The notes: a model not told the origin generated them from the sequence alone. Counted from the first letter of the stretch, positions 36,199 through 45,567 are shown. The stretch is 64,000 bases of DNA from Pseudomonadota bacterium (GCA_023442085.1 JAEZMT010000066.1:3099-67098); one strand, 5' to 3'. Made by a program: numbers and translations.

Positions 36199-37068
36199 AT
36201 GGTCTTGCCAAAGTGCGACGGGAGAGACACCGCGCGCGGAACGGCACCGGAGATGACCGGCGCCGCGTCCCGCCGCCGTGCCGCCGCCTTCTGGCGCATC
36301 GGGCTCGTCCTCGCGAGCCTCGCCATTCTCAACGGTTGCGCCGCCATCGCGACGTCCCAGAGCACGGGCACGGAGCCCTTCACCACCGGACACGAACTGC
36401 GCTTCACCGAGGTGAATTCCGACCGCTTCAAGCCGTGGACGGACCAGGTGCCAAGCTATCGGCTCGGGCCGGGGGACAAGATCAAGGTCAAGTATTTCAT
36501 CACCCGCGAAATGGACGAGGATCTCACCGTCGGTCCCGATGGCTCCATCGCGCCGCGGGCCATCGGCCAGATCCGGGTGGAAGGCAGCAGCCTGTCCAGC
36601 GTGCAGGACTACATCCGCCGCGAGTCCCGCAAGGAACTCGTCGACCAGAAGGTGGTGGTCTCGCTGGAAGAGGCCGTCTCAGCCCGCGTCTATGTGGGCG
36701 GCATGGTGGCCCATCCCGGCGCCTTCAAGCTCGCCGACATGGGCACCAGCGTGCTGCAGGGCATTCTCCAGGCCGGAGGCTTCACCGAGGAGGCGCGCAC
36801 CGGACAGGTCGCCCTCATCCGCCGTGGCCCCAACAACGAGCCGATGCTGCGCCTCATCAACGTGCGCGACGTGATCCAGACCGGGTTCGACGCCAACGAC
36901 GTGCCGCTGGTGACCGGCGACATCATCTACGTGCCGCGCTCCTCCATCGCCGAGGTCAATCTCTGGATCGACCAGTTCATCACCAAGGTGGTGCCGTTCC
37001 AGCGTCAGTTCAGCTATACGATCGGCTCCTACACCCAGACCGGCGGCGCGAGCTCGTTCCTGCAGTAG
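36199..37068 (+). CDS. polysaccharide export lipoprotein (Wza/GumB family)
   Basis: A 289-aa outer-membrane export protein. It has a basic N-terminus, a hydrophobic stretch and the lipobox AILNGC (Cys near 50). Residues about 85-170 form the Poly_export domain (SYRLGPGDKIKVKYFITREM, VGPDGSIAPRAIGQIRVEG). SLBB-like segments follow (RVYVGGMVAHPGAFKL, DIIYVPRSS). It would form the outer-membrane channel paired with the Wzz/GumC protein. The ATG at 36199 is used because GGGGGTTG precedes it; the long n-region leaves ATG 36253 possible. Confidence 0.9.
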   Translation: MVLPKCDGRDTARGTAPEMTGAASRRRAAAFWRIGLVLASLAILNGCAAIATSQSTGTEPFTTGHELRFTEVNSDRFKPWTDQVPSYRLGPGDKIKVKYFITREMDEDLTVGPDGSIAPRAIGQIRVEGSSLSSVQDYIRRESRKELVDQKVVVSLEEAVSARVYVGGMVAHPGAFKLADMGTSVLQGILQAGGFTEEARTGQVALIRRGPNNEPMLRLINVRDVIQTGFDANDVPLVTGDIIYVPRSSIAEVNLWIDQFITKVVPFQRQFSYTIGSYTQTGGASSFLQ

Positions 37069-37141
37069 ACCTGCGCCGACGGGCTGCGGCCGCGCATCAT
37101 CCGTGTCGCGAACCGAGCGGCACCCAAAAGGCTGGACCATC

Positions 37142-37951
37142 ATGTTCGCGGAGAGCGAGGCTGCCGGTTCCGTCCGGACACAGACCTTCCTGAAGGTGCC
37201 ATTCGACTGCCTGGACGTGGCCGGCGCGGCTAAGGCCATCGCCACCCGCCCGCCGGGAGCGCCGTTCGCCTACGTGGTGACATCCAACGCCTCCCATCTG
37301 GTGCGGCTCAACGAGCGTGGCGATGCGCGTTTCGCCGCCGCGCTCGAGGGCGCCGGCCTGCACACGCTCGATGGCTCGGCGCCGCACTGGCTCGCCCGCA
37401 ACGTCTTCGGCCTGGACATCCCGCTCTGCCCTGGCAGCGACCTGACCACCTACCTGTTCGAGCACGTCATCACGCCCGACGACGCGGTGACGGTGATCGG
37501 CGGCAATGACGAGATGAAGCGGCGCCTCATCGAGCGCTACGGCCTGCGCACCCTCCACATGCACGTGCCGCCCATGGGCTTCATCGACGATCCGCAGGCG
37601 GTGGAAGCGACCATCCGCTTCGTGGAGGAGCACCCGGCGCGCTATGTCTTCCTCGTGGTGGGCGCGCCGCGGTCGGAATATCTCGCCCACATGATCCGCG
37701 CGCGCGGCAAGGCGGTCGGCACCGGCCTGTGCGTCGGCAGCGCGCTGAACTTCCTCACCGGGCTGGTGCAGCGGGCGAGCCCCGCGTTCCGCAAGCTGGG
37801 CCTCGAGTGGCTCTACCGGCTCATCCAGAGCCCCGGCACGCATATCGAACGGGTGTTCGTGGATTCCCTGCCCATCTTCCGCGTGGCGGCGAAGGCGAAG
37901 CTCAATCCCGCCGCCTATGGCATGAAGCCGGCCCCGGCGGACCGCCCCTGA
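37142..37951 (+). CDS. WecG/TagA/CpsF (GumM-type) glycosyltransferase
   Basis: A 269-aa GT26-family enzyme adding a sugar to a lipid-linked acceptor. Family landmarks are VVTSNASHLVRLNE, HTLDGSAPHWLAR, CPGSDLTTYLF, VIGGNDEMKRRL, YVFLVVGAPRSEYLA and the C-terminal RKLGLEWLYRLIQSP, which is the GumM/WecG ending. The ATG at 37142 begins the protein; 13 in-frame codons upstream are excluded. Its stop overlaps the next ATG (TGATG), indicating translational coupling to the polymerase gene. Confidence 0.88.
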   Translation: MFAESEAAGSVRTQTFLKVPFDCLDVAGAAKAIATRPPGAPFAYVVTSNASHLVRLNERGDARFAAALEGAGLHTLDGSAPHWLARNVFGLDIPLCPGSDLTTYLFEHVITPDDAVTVIGGNDEMKRRLIERYGLRTLHMHVPPMGFIDDPQAVEATIRFVEEHPARYVFLVVGAPRSEYLAHMIRARGKAVGTGLCVGSALNFLTGLVQRASPAFRKLGLEWLYRLIQSPGTHIERVFVDSLPIFRVAAKAKLNPAAYGMKPAPADRP

Positions 37952-39435
37952 TGGCGGTCGAGGCGGCGGATATTCCCGGCCCGGGCGGCAGCGGGACGCA
38001 AGGCGGGAGACCTACCGCGCGCCCGCGGGTGGTCATGCCGCTGCGGCGGGATGTGGCCGCCTTCTCCGCTGCCGATGCCGGTCTCGACCACGACGCGGCG
38101 CTAATCTCCAAATTCGTGCTCGCCGGCACCCTGCCGCTGTTCGCCCAGGTCTTCTACTATCTGAACGAGTATCCGCCCCCCTACCTCCTGTCGAAAGCTT
38201 GGCCCTTCCTCACGCTTCCGCTTGCCTTCTATGCCGTGGCACGGCTCAGGCTGCCGGTGAGCGGCGCCTTCCTCACCGTGCTCGCCTACGCGCTCGGCTT
38301 CACGCCGATGGTGTCGATGATCCAGCTCGGCAACGGCTTCCTCGATGCGCTGACCACCACGATCAAGGCGTGGCCCTTCACCTATTATTTCAGCCTGTCG
38401 GCCCTGCTCGCCCTGCTTGCCGTGAACCCCTCCAGCATCCGCAAGATCGTGCTGGCATTCGGCGCGGCCACCTTCATGCTCATGGTGCTGATCTATCTCG
38501 CGGCGCCGACCTCCTGGTATTCAAACAATCCTGCCGACAGCAAGCTGCTGCTCTACGATCTCGAGCGCGGCTATCGCGTCTACATGCCCATGTTCTTCGG
38601 CATGATCCTGGTGTTCTTCCTCGCCCGCTCCTTCATCCTGCGGCGCAACGTGCTGTTCGCGCTCGGCGTGGCGGCCTCCTTCCTGCCCATGCTGCTCATC
38701 TTCAAGCAGCGCGCCGCCATCGCCGCCGCGTTGGTGGTGGTGGCCTTCGGCATGACGATGTCCCTGCCCCCGATGCTCCGGCGCCTCGTCATCGGCGCGG
38801 CGCTGGTGGGCGCGGCCGCGGGCACCGGCCTTGTCGCCTACAAGCTCGGCCTGTTCTCGGGCTCCCTCGACGGAGCGACCAACGCGCTCGGCGCCTCGCT
38901 CTCGGTGCGGCAGAATTCGTCGGCGCTGGCGTTCGGCTTTCTCGGCGACGATCCCATGCGCTGGACCTTCGGCGTCGGCGCCACCACCCGCTTCAGCACC
39001 ACCACGCTCAACGACATCTTCGGCAACGAGCAGTTCTTCATCGCCGACCTCGGCTGGATCGGCGTGATCTTCGAGTATGGGGTGATCGGCGCGGCGCTGC
39101 TCGCCGTGCTCTACGGCTGGTGCTTCGTCTATGTGTTCCGGCTGACGCGGGACCTCACCGACGCCTTCACCCTCGCCCTCGCCGACTATGTGCTTTACCT
39201 CATCGTCAGCTCGGCAGTGTATTCGGTGGTTTTCACTCCCGGAGAACTCGGTGTGGTCATGGCGCTCATCGTGTATCTCGACCGCCAGCGGCGCGCCGCG
39301 CCCGTCGCGCCGGTGACGCCGCCGTCCGGCTTCAGCCGGGGAGCGGAGGCCCATTTTGTCTCGCGTCACGCCCTGCGCATCGGCGGGCGCGGTGCGCGTC
39401 ATGTCACGCTCGGGCGCACCCCGCGCACAGGTTGA
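37951..39435 (+). CDS. O-antigen ligase/EPS polymerase-like membrane protein
   Basis: A 494-aa protein with about 11-12 membrane segments between residues 50 and 450. A large periplasmic loop (about 300-370) includes the segment FGVGATTRFSTTTLNDIFGN, resembling the Wzy/WaaL loop region. It would join repeat units in the periplasm. Such proteins diverge quickly, so the call rests on topology and position between the glycosyltransferase and acyltransferase genes. It shares one base with the preceding stop codon. Confidence 0.7.
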   Translation: MAVEAADIPGPGGSGTQGGRPTARPRVVMPLRRDVAAFSAADAGLDHDAALISKFVLAGTLPLFAQVFYYLNEYPPPYLLSKAWPFLTLPLAFYAVARLRLPVSGAFLTVLAYALGFTPMVSMIQLGNGFLDALTTTIKAWPFTYYFSLSALLALLAVNPSSIRKIVLAFGAATFMLMVLIYLAAPTSWYSNNPADSKLLLYDLERGYRVYMPMFFGMILVFFLARSFILRRNVLFALGVAASFLPMLLIFKQRAAIAAALVVVAFGMTMSLPPMLRRLVIGAALVGAAAGTGLVAYKLGLFSGSLDGATNALGASLSVRQNSSALAFGFLGDDPMRWTFGVGATTRFSTTTLNDIFGNEQFFIADLGWIGVIFEYGVIGAALLAVLYGWCFVYVFRLTRDLTDAFTLALADYVLYLIVSSAVYSVVFTPGELGVVMALIVYLDRQRRAAPVAPVTPPSGFSRGAEAHFVSRHALRIGGRGARHVTLGRTPRTG

Positions 39436-39452
39436 GCGGTCGGGAGGCCGGA

Positions 39453-40505
39453 ATGCTTGAGTCGCTGCAGGTCCTGCGCGCCATCGCCGCCCTCATGGTG
39501 GTGGTGTTCCATCTCGGCGCGCCGCTTCAGCGGCTGGGCCTTGAGGCGCCGTGGCCGCAGTCGGGCGCGGCGGGCGTGGACATCTTCTTCGTGCTGTCGG
39601 GCTTCCTGATGCTGGTCACCACCTACGGGCGCGACGGCTATACCGGGAGCTTCTACCACAAGCGCATCGTGCGCATCGTCCCGCTCTACTGGATCGTGAC
39701 CACCGCGAGCCTCGCGCTGCTCCTCTTCGCCCCGCAGTTGGTGAAGAGCGGCAAGGCGGAGGCCTGGCACATCATCGCCTCCTATCTGTTCCTGCCCGCC
39801 CGCCACCCGGTGCTGGGGACGCTGGAGCCCCTCGTGGTGCCCGGCTGGACGCTGAACTACGAGATGTTCTTCTACCTGCTCTGGGGCATCGCCCTCCTGC
39901 TCCCGCAGGAGCGCCGGGTGGTGGGGGTCGGCGCGGTCATCGCGGTCCTCTCCGTCCTCGGCCTCGCCATGCCGAGCGACAATGCCTTCTTCGCCTTCTA
40001 CACCTCGTCCATCATGCTGGAGTTCGTCTTCGGCCTCGGCCTTGGCCTCTGGTATCTGAACGGCGCGCCCATTCCGCGCGGCTGGGGCTTCGTGCTGATC
40101 GCCTGCGGCTTCGTCTCGTTGCTGTCGCAGGGGGAAGTGCCGCCGGAGACGCGGTGGCTGCGGTGGGGCGTGCCGGCGGCCATGGTGGTGGCGGGCGCGC
40201 TGGTTCTGGAGCGGGCCCGGCCGGTGCCACGGGTCGCCGCGCTGGCGCTTTTGGGCGACGCGTCCTATTCGCTCTATCTCGTGCACGGCATGGTGCTCTC
40301 CGCCGTGGGGCAGGTGTTCGTGCGCCTCGCGCCGTCCCTGCCCCTCTCCGGGCCCGCGCTCTACATCGCCTGCGGCGTCACTGCCGTCGGCGCGGCCATG
40401 GTGATCTCCGTGCTGGTCCATCTCTGGGTCGAACGGCCGCTGCTGCGGGTCATGAGTGGCCGGCGCCCGGCACCCGGAAAGGTCACGGCCGAGCGGCCGG
40501 GATGA
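39453..40505 (+). CDS. acyltransferase family 3 membrane protein (OafA/ExoZ-like)
   Basis: A 350-aa protein with about ten membrane segments. The family hallmarks are present: MLESLQVLRAIAALMVVVFH (conserved Arg and His), AAGVDIFFVLSGFLM, YHKRIVRIVPLYWI, PGWTLNYEMFFYLLWG and GDASYSLYLVHGMV. It probably adds acetyl or succinyl groups to the exopolysaccharide in the periplasm. GGGAGGCCGG precedes the ATG, and it lies 17 bp after the polymerase gene. Confidence 0.92.
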   Translation: MLESLQVLRAIAALMVVVFHLGAPLQRLGLEAPWPQSGAAGVDIFFVLSGFLMLVTTYGRDGYTGSFYHKRIVRIVPLYWIVTTASLALLLFAPQLVKSGKAEAWHIIASYLFLPARHPVLGTLEPLVVPGWTLNYEMFFYLLWGIALLLPQERRVVGVGAVIAVLSVLGLAMPSDNAFFAFYTSSIMLEFVFGLGLGLWYLNGAPIPRGWGFVLIACGFVSLLSQGEVPPETRWLRWGVPAAMVVAGALVLERARPVPRVAALALLGDASYSLYLVHGMVLSAVGQVFVRLAPSLPLSGPALYIACGVTAVGAAMVISVLVHLWVERPLLRVMSGRRPAPGKVTAERPG

Positions 40506-40689
40506 CCCAGGCGCCCGGCCGCCGGCTTTTTCGCCGCAAGTCACCTTTCCCGCCTTGCCGAACCCCGGCAAGGTCTGTCTATTCCTACATTCGTGATCGA
40601 TGCTGCACCGCCCAACGGGGGGCCGGGCGGCCCGGTGTCCGGTAGGCGTTCCGGTCCGCGACCGGCGAGAAGCGTGAGGGGGTTTCAAG

Positions 40690-41559
40690 ATGTTGAGACG
40701 AGTGAAGAAGCTCGTGAATGAACCGGCATTCCGCGAGGCCCCTCTGACGGTGACGGGGCGCGCGATCTCCCTCGCCCTGCATGTGGCCCTCGGGCGCAGC
40801 CCCATCGCCGAGATCACCCCCGGCGCCCGGCTGAAGCTGCCGGCCGACCTGCGCTTCACCACCACCTCCATCTATCTGCTCCGCGACAATGTGGAGCCCG
40901 AGGTGCGCTATCTCGACAAGTTCCTGCGGCCCGGCGATGTGTTCGTGGACGTGGGCGCCAATATCGGCCTGTTCACCCTGAAGGCGGCGACCATCGCGAG
41001 CCGCGTGGTGGCGGCCGAGCCGGGTGCCGACGCCGGCCAGCAGCTGAAGCAGAACCTGGCGCTCAACGCCTTCAAGAACGTCACCATCGTTCCGAAGGCG
41101 ATTTCCGATGCGGTGGGCAAGGCCGTGCTGTTCCACAATCCGCTCGGCGACGACCCGCAGGCCTTCTCGCTCATCAATGACGGGACCAGCACCGAGAGCG
41201 AGGAAGTGGAGATCACCACCCTCGACAATCTAGTGGCGGATGCCGGCGTGGCCCGCGTCGACTGCATCAAGATCGACGTGGAAGGCGCCGAGGACCGGGT
41301 GATCGGCGGTGCGGCGAAGACGCTGGATGCCTTCCATCCGACCGTCATCTTCGAGATGAACTGCCCGACCCTCGTGGCGGACGGCGGCGATACCGAGGCG
41401 GCCTGGAATGCGCTGGCCGCGCACGGCTATCGCTTCTTCCAGATGGAGGATAACGGCGCGCTGAAGCCGCTCGCGACGTGCCCCACCGCCTTCGGCAATT
41501 ATGTGGCGCTGCATCCGAAGGGCCGCGTGCTCTCCGAAGGGGGCGCGCCGGTCGCCTGA
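40690..41559 (+). CDS. FkbM family methyltransferase
   Basis: A 289-aa SAM-dependent methyltransferase. Motif I is VFVDVGANIGLFTLKA (about residues 90-105), followed by VVAAEPGAD, and the family motif CIKIDVEGAEDRVIGGA is intact. N-terminal residues 1-70 carry a variable substrate domain. It probably methylates a sugar of the exopolysaccharide. It lies 184 bp after the acyltransferase and faces another FkbM gene on the opposite strand, 49 bp away. Confidence 0.88.
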   Translation: MLRRVKKLVNEPAFREAPLTVTGRAISLALHVALGRSPIAEITPGARLKLPADLRFTTTSIYLLRDNVEPEVRYLDKFLRPGDVFVDVGANIGLFTLKAATIASRVVAAEPGADAGQQLKQNLALNAFKNVTIVPKAISDAVGKAVLFHNPLGDDPQAFSLINDGTSTESEEVEITTLDNLVADAGVARVDCIKIDVEGAEDRVIGGAAKTLDAFHPTVIFEMNCPTLVADGGDTEAAWNALAAHGYRFFQMEDNGALKPLATCPTAFGNYVALHPKGRVLSEGGAPVA

Positions 41560-41608
41560 GGCATCGCCGGCGGCTTCTGCGACCTGACGCCCCGGCCATG
41601 CCGCGGCG

Positions 41609-42382
41609 TCAGTCCGTCCAGTCCTTGAGCCGCGCGATGATCTCCGGCCGCGCGGCGAAAACGAAATTGTTGACGTAGACCGCATCACGCCGCGTGCGGG
41701 ACCCGTCGGGCACCAGCGCCTCGCGGTTCTGGTGGATGACCGGATCGAAGGCGGCGAGCGGCCTCATGCCGCCGCCGAGGCGGAAGAAGCCCTCATAGCC
41801 GAACGGAGCCAGCATCCGCGCCACGTCGGCGACCGCGCCGGCCCGGTGCCGCTCCTCGGCCTCCACCAGCAGGGTCGGCCGGCTCTCCTTGAGAACGCGG
41901 GTCGCGCCCTGAAGGACAGCGCTCTCATAGCCTTCCACGTCGAGTTTGATGAAGCTCACCGGCGCGTCCACGCACGCATCGAGCGGGTTGAGCGCCACCG
42001 GCACGTCGTCCACCGTCCCCGACAGGTCGTTGGCGAGGTTGCCGTCGATGGTCGCAAGCGGCGACATCCCCTGCGGGATGTGCAGCACCGCTTCCCCGCT
42101 GGCGCTGCCCAGCGCGGTCTCGAACAGGCGCAGCCGACCATCGGCAAGCTCGGCGGGAAAGCGCAGGCGCAGGATGCGCGCAAGGCGCGGGTTCGGCTCG
42201 AAGGCGAGCACGCGCGCGCCGCCCTTCAGCAGCCAGTAGGTGAACAGGCCACGATTGGCGCCGATGTCGCACACCGTTTCCCCCGGCGACACCAGAAGCT
42301 TCAGCAGCCTGACCTCGCTCGCGGGATCGCGGGCAACGCGCTCGTCGATCCATGGGCAGGCCAACGCGAACAGCCGCGGCAT
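41609..42382 (-). CDS. FkbM family methyltransferase
   Basis: A 257-aa SAM-dependent methyltransferase with motif I TVCDIGANRGLFTYWLLKGG, acid LAFEPNPRLA and family motif SFIKLDVEGYESAVLQGA. It is convergent with the 40.7-kb FkbM gene, but the two differ in their N-terminal parts, so they are not a recent tandem copy. A role in sugar O-methylation of the exopolysaccharide is inferred. The ATG at 42382 has no strong ribosome site visible. Confidence 0.86.
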   Translation of the reverse strand: MPRLFALACPWIDERVARDPASEVRLLKLLVSPGETVCDIGANRGLFTYWLLKGGARVLAFEPNPRLARILRLRFPAELADGRLRLFETALGSASGEAVLHIPQGMSPLATIDGNLANDLSGTVDDVPVALNPLDACVDAPVSFIKLDVEGYESAVLQGATRVLKESRPTLLVEAEERHRAGAVADVARMLAPFGYEGFFRLGGGMRPLAAFDPVIHQNREALVPDGSRTRRDAVYVNNFVFAARPEIIARLKDWTD

Positions 42383-42526
42383 GCGGCCTTCAAGAATGGA
42401 CTTGAACGTTGTCAGAACTCACTCCCTTCCCGGTGCTCCCCACAGCTCCGGAAACGAGGTGGAAACCCGCCAGACACCGCTCCCATCGGAGCGCGTCGAC
42501 TCCCAGAATGACATGGCTCCAGTGAA

Positions 42527-42554
42527 TTTACATTGAAGATACTTCAGATATTTT
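42527..42554 (+). promoter_or_regulatory. possible promoter with internal inverted repeat
   Basis: TTTACA and TATTTT are 16 bp apart, in an AT-rich patch 90 bp before the GmhB-like gene. The spacer contains the palindrome TGAAG-ATA-CTTCA, a possible operator. The match is moderate. Confidence 0.4.
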
Positions 42555-42643
42555 CAGGCTGGCATGAATAGCCCGGAGGTTGCAGCCCGCGGGCTGCGAA
42601 ACCGCACGGATACTTTCCTCGATCGGACCTGAGGCGACACGAC

Positions 42644-43171
42644 TTGACCGGCCAGCCCCATCGCCGTCCCGCGGTCTTCCTCGATCGCGACGGCGTGCTC
42701 AACCGGGACACCGGCTATGCCCACCGGGCCGAGGATCTGGAATGGACCCAGGGCGCGCGCGAGGCCGTGCGGCGGTTCAACGATCTCGGTTATCTGGTGT
42801 TCGTGGTGACCAACCAGTCCGGGGTCGCGCGCGGCTTTTACGGCGAGGCGGACGTGGTGGCGCTTCACCGCTTCATGGCCGAGGACCTCGCCCGGGCGGG
42901 CGCGCGGGTCGATGACTGGCGCTACTGCCCCTTCCATCCCGAAGCGACGGTGGCCGCCTATCGTGCCGTCCACCCCTGGCGCAAGCCGGCGCCGGGCATG
43001 ATCCTCGACCTCATGGCCCACTGGCCGGTCGCGGCGGAAGCGAGCCTGCTGGTCGGCGACCAGCCCTCCGACATGGCGGCGGCGGCGGCGGCGGGCATCG
43101 CGGGACACCTGTTCCCGGGCGGCAACCTGCTCGATTTCGTCGCGGCGCTCGATCTTCCGCCGGCCGGATGA
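42644..43171 (+). CDS. GmhB-like HAD-IIIA phosphatase (heptose bisphosphatase family)
   Basis: A 175-aa HAD phosphatase. The nucleophile motif is VFLDRDGVLNRD, motif II is VVTNQSGVARG, motif III Lys is in WRKPAPGMI and motif IV is VGDQPSDMAAA. This is the D-glycero-D-manno-heptose-1,7-bisphosphate phosphatase subgroup. E. coli GmhB has a zinc loop with CxH and CxC; here CPFHPE is kept but the second Cys pair is replaced near AVHPWRKP. Zn binding is therefore probably lost. The start is TTG, preceded by GAGGCGAC. It may supply an activated sugar to the EPS locus or act on another sugar phosphate. Confidence 0.8.
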   Translation: MTGQPHRRPAVFLDRDGVLNRDTGYAHRAEDLEWTQGAREAVRRFNDLGYLVFVVTNQSGVARGFYGEADVVALHRFMAEDLARAGARVDDWRYCPFHPEATVAAYRAVHPWRKPAPGMILDLMAHWPVAAEASLLVGDQPSDMAAAAAAGIAGHLFPGGNLLDFVAALDLPPAG

Positions 43172-44218
43172 TCAGGGCACCGGCTGGTTGCAGCCGGGAC
43201 GCTCCAGCGTGACGCAGATGGCGAGGGAGAGGCTACGATAATCGGGATTGTCCGGACCGGTCTGGCCGGGCGGCACAAGACCGAGGCCGTACAGCATGGC
43301 CCCCGCCTTCGGGTCCGCCATCACCTGGGTCAGCAGCCGGGCCGTGCGGTCGATGGTGAAGCGCGGGCCTCCCGCCTCGGACGGCATCACGGCGATGCCA
43401 AGGGCCAGCGGTCCCCGCCACAAGCTGCGATAGGCGCGGAACGCCTCCTCGGGGCTGTAGGTCGGCCCGGCGTCGTAGGACATGATGGAGACGAGGTCGA
43501 TGCCTTGCGCCTCCGGCGCCTTCAGCATCGCGCGCATCATGCCCACGAACGGCCCGAACCGCGGCTCGGCGGAGGCGAAGCGGCCTTCGCCATAGGCGCC
43601 CACGCTCCATCCGGCGACGCTGACCACGAAGGGTCGCGGCAGCGCGGCCCGCAGATCGGCGAGCACGGCGATGGACCGGAGATCATCGGCGCAGGCAATG
43701 CCGCCCTCGGGCTTGCGCACGCATCCGGCATCCGCGGTCTCGTAGTCAAGGTCGACGCCGTCGGCGCCCAGGTCGCGAACGAGTTGCGCCAGCGCCTTGA
43801 AATCGCGGGCGTCCCAGCCGAAGTAGCCCCATCCGCCGACGGCGAGGAGCACCCGGACCGAGGGCTGGCGGGCTTTGAGTTCGGCGATCGCGCCCTTCAG
43901 CACCGTGCCGGAATAGGGAAAGGCCAGCCCGGTGCCGGAGAGGTCGAGATTTCCGGAATAGGCGAGATCGGGCTTCACGAAGCCCAGAGCCACATGGGTG
44001 TAATAGCCGGGCAGGCGCGCGAGCAAGGTCTCGGCGGGCGCCTGGGTCGTCGCCTCCGTCCAGGACGCGAGGTAGGCGAGGAACGGCCGTCCGCTCTCCT
44101 GCGCCCGCGCCGCCGATGCGGCGGTCAGAATCAGGGCGAGAAGCGCGACGCTCAGAACACCGAGGGGCCAGCCATGCCCTTGGTGACGGTGAGCAGCATG
44201 ATTCTGATGTCGAACCAT
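43172..44218 (-). CDS. secreted glycoside hydrolase family 18 protein
   Basis: A 348-aa chitinase-fold protein. The signal segment is at about residues 20-40 ([19 protein letters not shown]) after a His-rich leader. The GH18 catalytic motif DxxDxDxE is intact as DGVDLDYE in LGADGVDLDYETADAG, and SIMSYDAGP is the later barrel strand. It could trim or depolymerise the exopolysaccharide or act on chitin or peptidoglycan. The only in-frame ATG (44218) overlaps the initiating transferase gene by 67 bp, suggesting coupled translation, or a non-ATG start further in. Confidence 0.82.
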   Translation of the reverse strand: MVRHQNHAAHRHQGHGWPLGVLSVALLALILTAASAARAQESGRPFLAYLASWTEATTQAPAETLLARLPGYYTHVALGFVKPDLAYSGNLDLSGTGLAFPYSGTVLKGAIAELKARQPSVRVLLAVGGWGYFGWDARDFKALAQLVRDLGADGVDLDYETADAGCVRKPEGGIACADDLRSIAVLADLRAALPRPFVVSVAGWSVGAYGEGRFASAEPRFGPFVGMMRAMLKAPEAQGIDLVSIMSYDAGPTYSPEEAFRAYRSLWRGPLALGIAVMPSEAGGPRFTIDRTARLLTQVMADPKAGAMLYGLGLVPPGQTGPDNPDYRSLSLAICVTLERPGCNQPVP

Positions 44219-45567
44219 ATGGACCAGTGCTCGATGTAGAAGAGGTCGAGCTCGACGCCGCGCTCGGCCTTCTCCAGGGTGTTGATGCCACCGCGCATGC
44301 CGTTGATCTGCGCCCATCCGGTGATGCCCGGCTTCATGCGGTAGCGCGCGACATACTGGCTGATGGCCTCGTAGCGGACGTTGGTGGCGACCTTCATGTT
44401 CGGCACATGCGGGCGCGGGCCGACCACGCTCATCTCGCCGCGCAGCACGTTGATGAGCTGGGGCAGTTCGTCGATGGAGGTGGAGCGCAGGAAGTTGCCG
44501 ACCTTGGTGATGCGCGGGTCGTTCTTGCTGGTGCCCTTGGAGCCGTCGTCGGTGGGGTCCACCCGCATGGTGCGCAGCTTGTAGCACTGAAACACGCGGT
44601 TGTTCAGGCCCACGCGCGGCTGGCGGAACAGGATGGGGCCGGGCGAGTCCAGCTTGATGGCGATGGCCGCGCCGATGAGGATTGGCGAGGTGATGAGCAG
44701 GCCGATGGCCGCGACAACGTAATCCTCAACCCCCTTGAGCAGGCCAAGCGAGCCCTTGAGCGGCTGCTGCTGCACCTGAAGGGCCGGCTCACCGGCGATG
44801 CGGGTGAGGTTGGCGTAGTTAAGGGTGAAGCGGTCGGGATCGAGCTCGACGATGACGTCGGCGGCGATCTGGTACATCTGGTTGGCGATGGCGCTGATGG
44901 CCGCCGGATCGTTCCAGCTCTTGGCCACGACGACGATGTCCACCGGATTGTGCTTCACATACTCGAGCAGATCCTTCAGCCCGCCCAGCACGGGCAAGCC
45001 ATCGGGACCCGGCGGCGGCAGGGGCGCGCCCGGCATGTGGCCGTCGTCGAAGAGGGCGACGAAGCTGAGGAGGCCGGTGTTCCCCTCCTCCTCCTCATAG
45101 CGCCGCACGAGGTCGCGGGCGCGACCGAGATCGCCAATGGCCACCACGTTCCGGCGCAGCACCTCGTGCGTCTGCACCAGCGACATGCCGATCCGCACCA
45201 GCACGAGGCGGCCGAAGATGAGCAAGAGGGTGGTGGCGACGCCCCAGCCGAGGAGCGCCCAGAGGTTGGTCTGGCCGATGGGGATCAGCGCGTAATAGCA
45301 GACCGCGATGACCGCGCCCGCCGGCACGACACCGACGATGATATGGCCGATCTGCCGCAGCGGGCGGACATAGTGCTCGACCCGGTATCCGCGACCGATC
45401 TGCAGCACCTGCACATAGACGAAAATGCCGAACGCCCAGAGGATGGCGAGTTGGCTCCAGGACAGGAATTCCCAGCGCAGATGGGCGATGATCGCGCCGA
45501 GCGCCGCCATGACGACGTCGCACGACAAGACAAGCCGATTGACCAGTCCATGGGTCCAGCGTGTCAT
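44152..45567 (-). CDS. undecaprenyl-phosphate glucose phosphotransferase (WcaJ/GumD family)
   Basis: A 471-aa enzyme that starts exopolysaccharide synthesis by moving sugar-1-phosphate to undecaprenyl phosphate. Four N-terminal membrane helices (about 10-120), a CoA-binding-like Rossmann domain (about 140-260) and a fifth hydrophobic segment (about 285-305) precede the catalytic PglC-like domain. The catalytic-domain motifs are [49 protein letters not shown] and [10 protein letters not shown]. The ATG at 45567 follows GGGGGAC. The frame is open 56 codons upstream but not convincingly coding. It is on the opposite strand from most EPS genes. Confidence 0.93.
   Translation of the reverse strand: MTRWTHGLVNRLVLSCDVVMAALGAIIAHLRWEFLSWSQLAILWAFGIFVYVQVLQIGRGYRVEHYVRPLRQIGHIIVGVVPAGAVIAVCYYALIPIGQTNLWALLGWGVATTLLLIFGRLVLVRIGMSLVQTHEVLRRNVVAIGDLGRARDLVRRYEEEEGNTGLLSFVALFDDGHMPGAPLPPPGPDGLPVLGGLKDLLEYVKHNPVDIVVVAKSWNDPAAISAIANQMYQIAADVIVELDPDRFTLNYANLTRIAGEPALQVQQQPLKGSLGLLKGVEDYVVAAIGLLITSPILIGAAIAIKLDSPGPILFRQPRVGLNNRVFQCYKLRTMRVDPTDDGSKGTSKNDPRITKVGNFLRSTSIDELPQLINVLRGEMSVVGPRPHVPNMKVATNVRYEAISQYVARYRMKPGITGWAQINGMRGGINTLEKAERGVELDLFYIEHWSIWFDIRIMLLTVTKGMAGPSVF

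Noticed and set aside
38199..39452. N-terminal extension of the acyltransferase frame across the polymerase gene
   Set aside because: The family-conserved start LESLQVLRAIAALMVVVFH begins at the ATG at 39453 with a strong ribosome site; upstream residues are a shadow of the polymerase gene.
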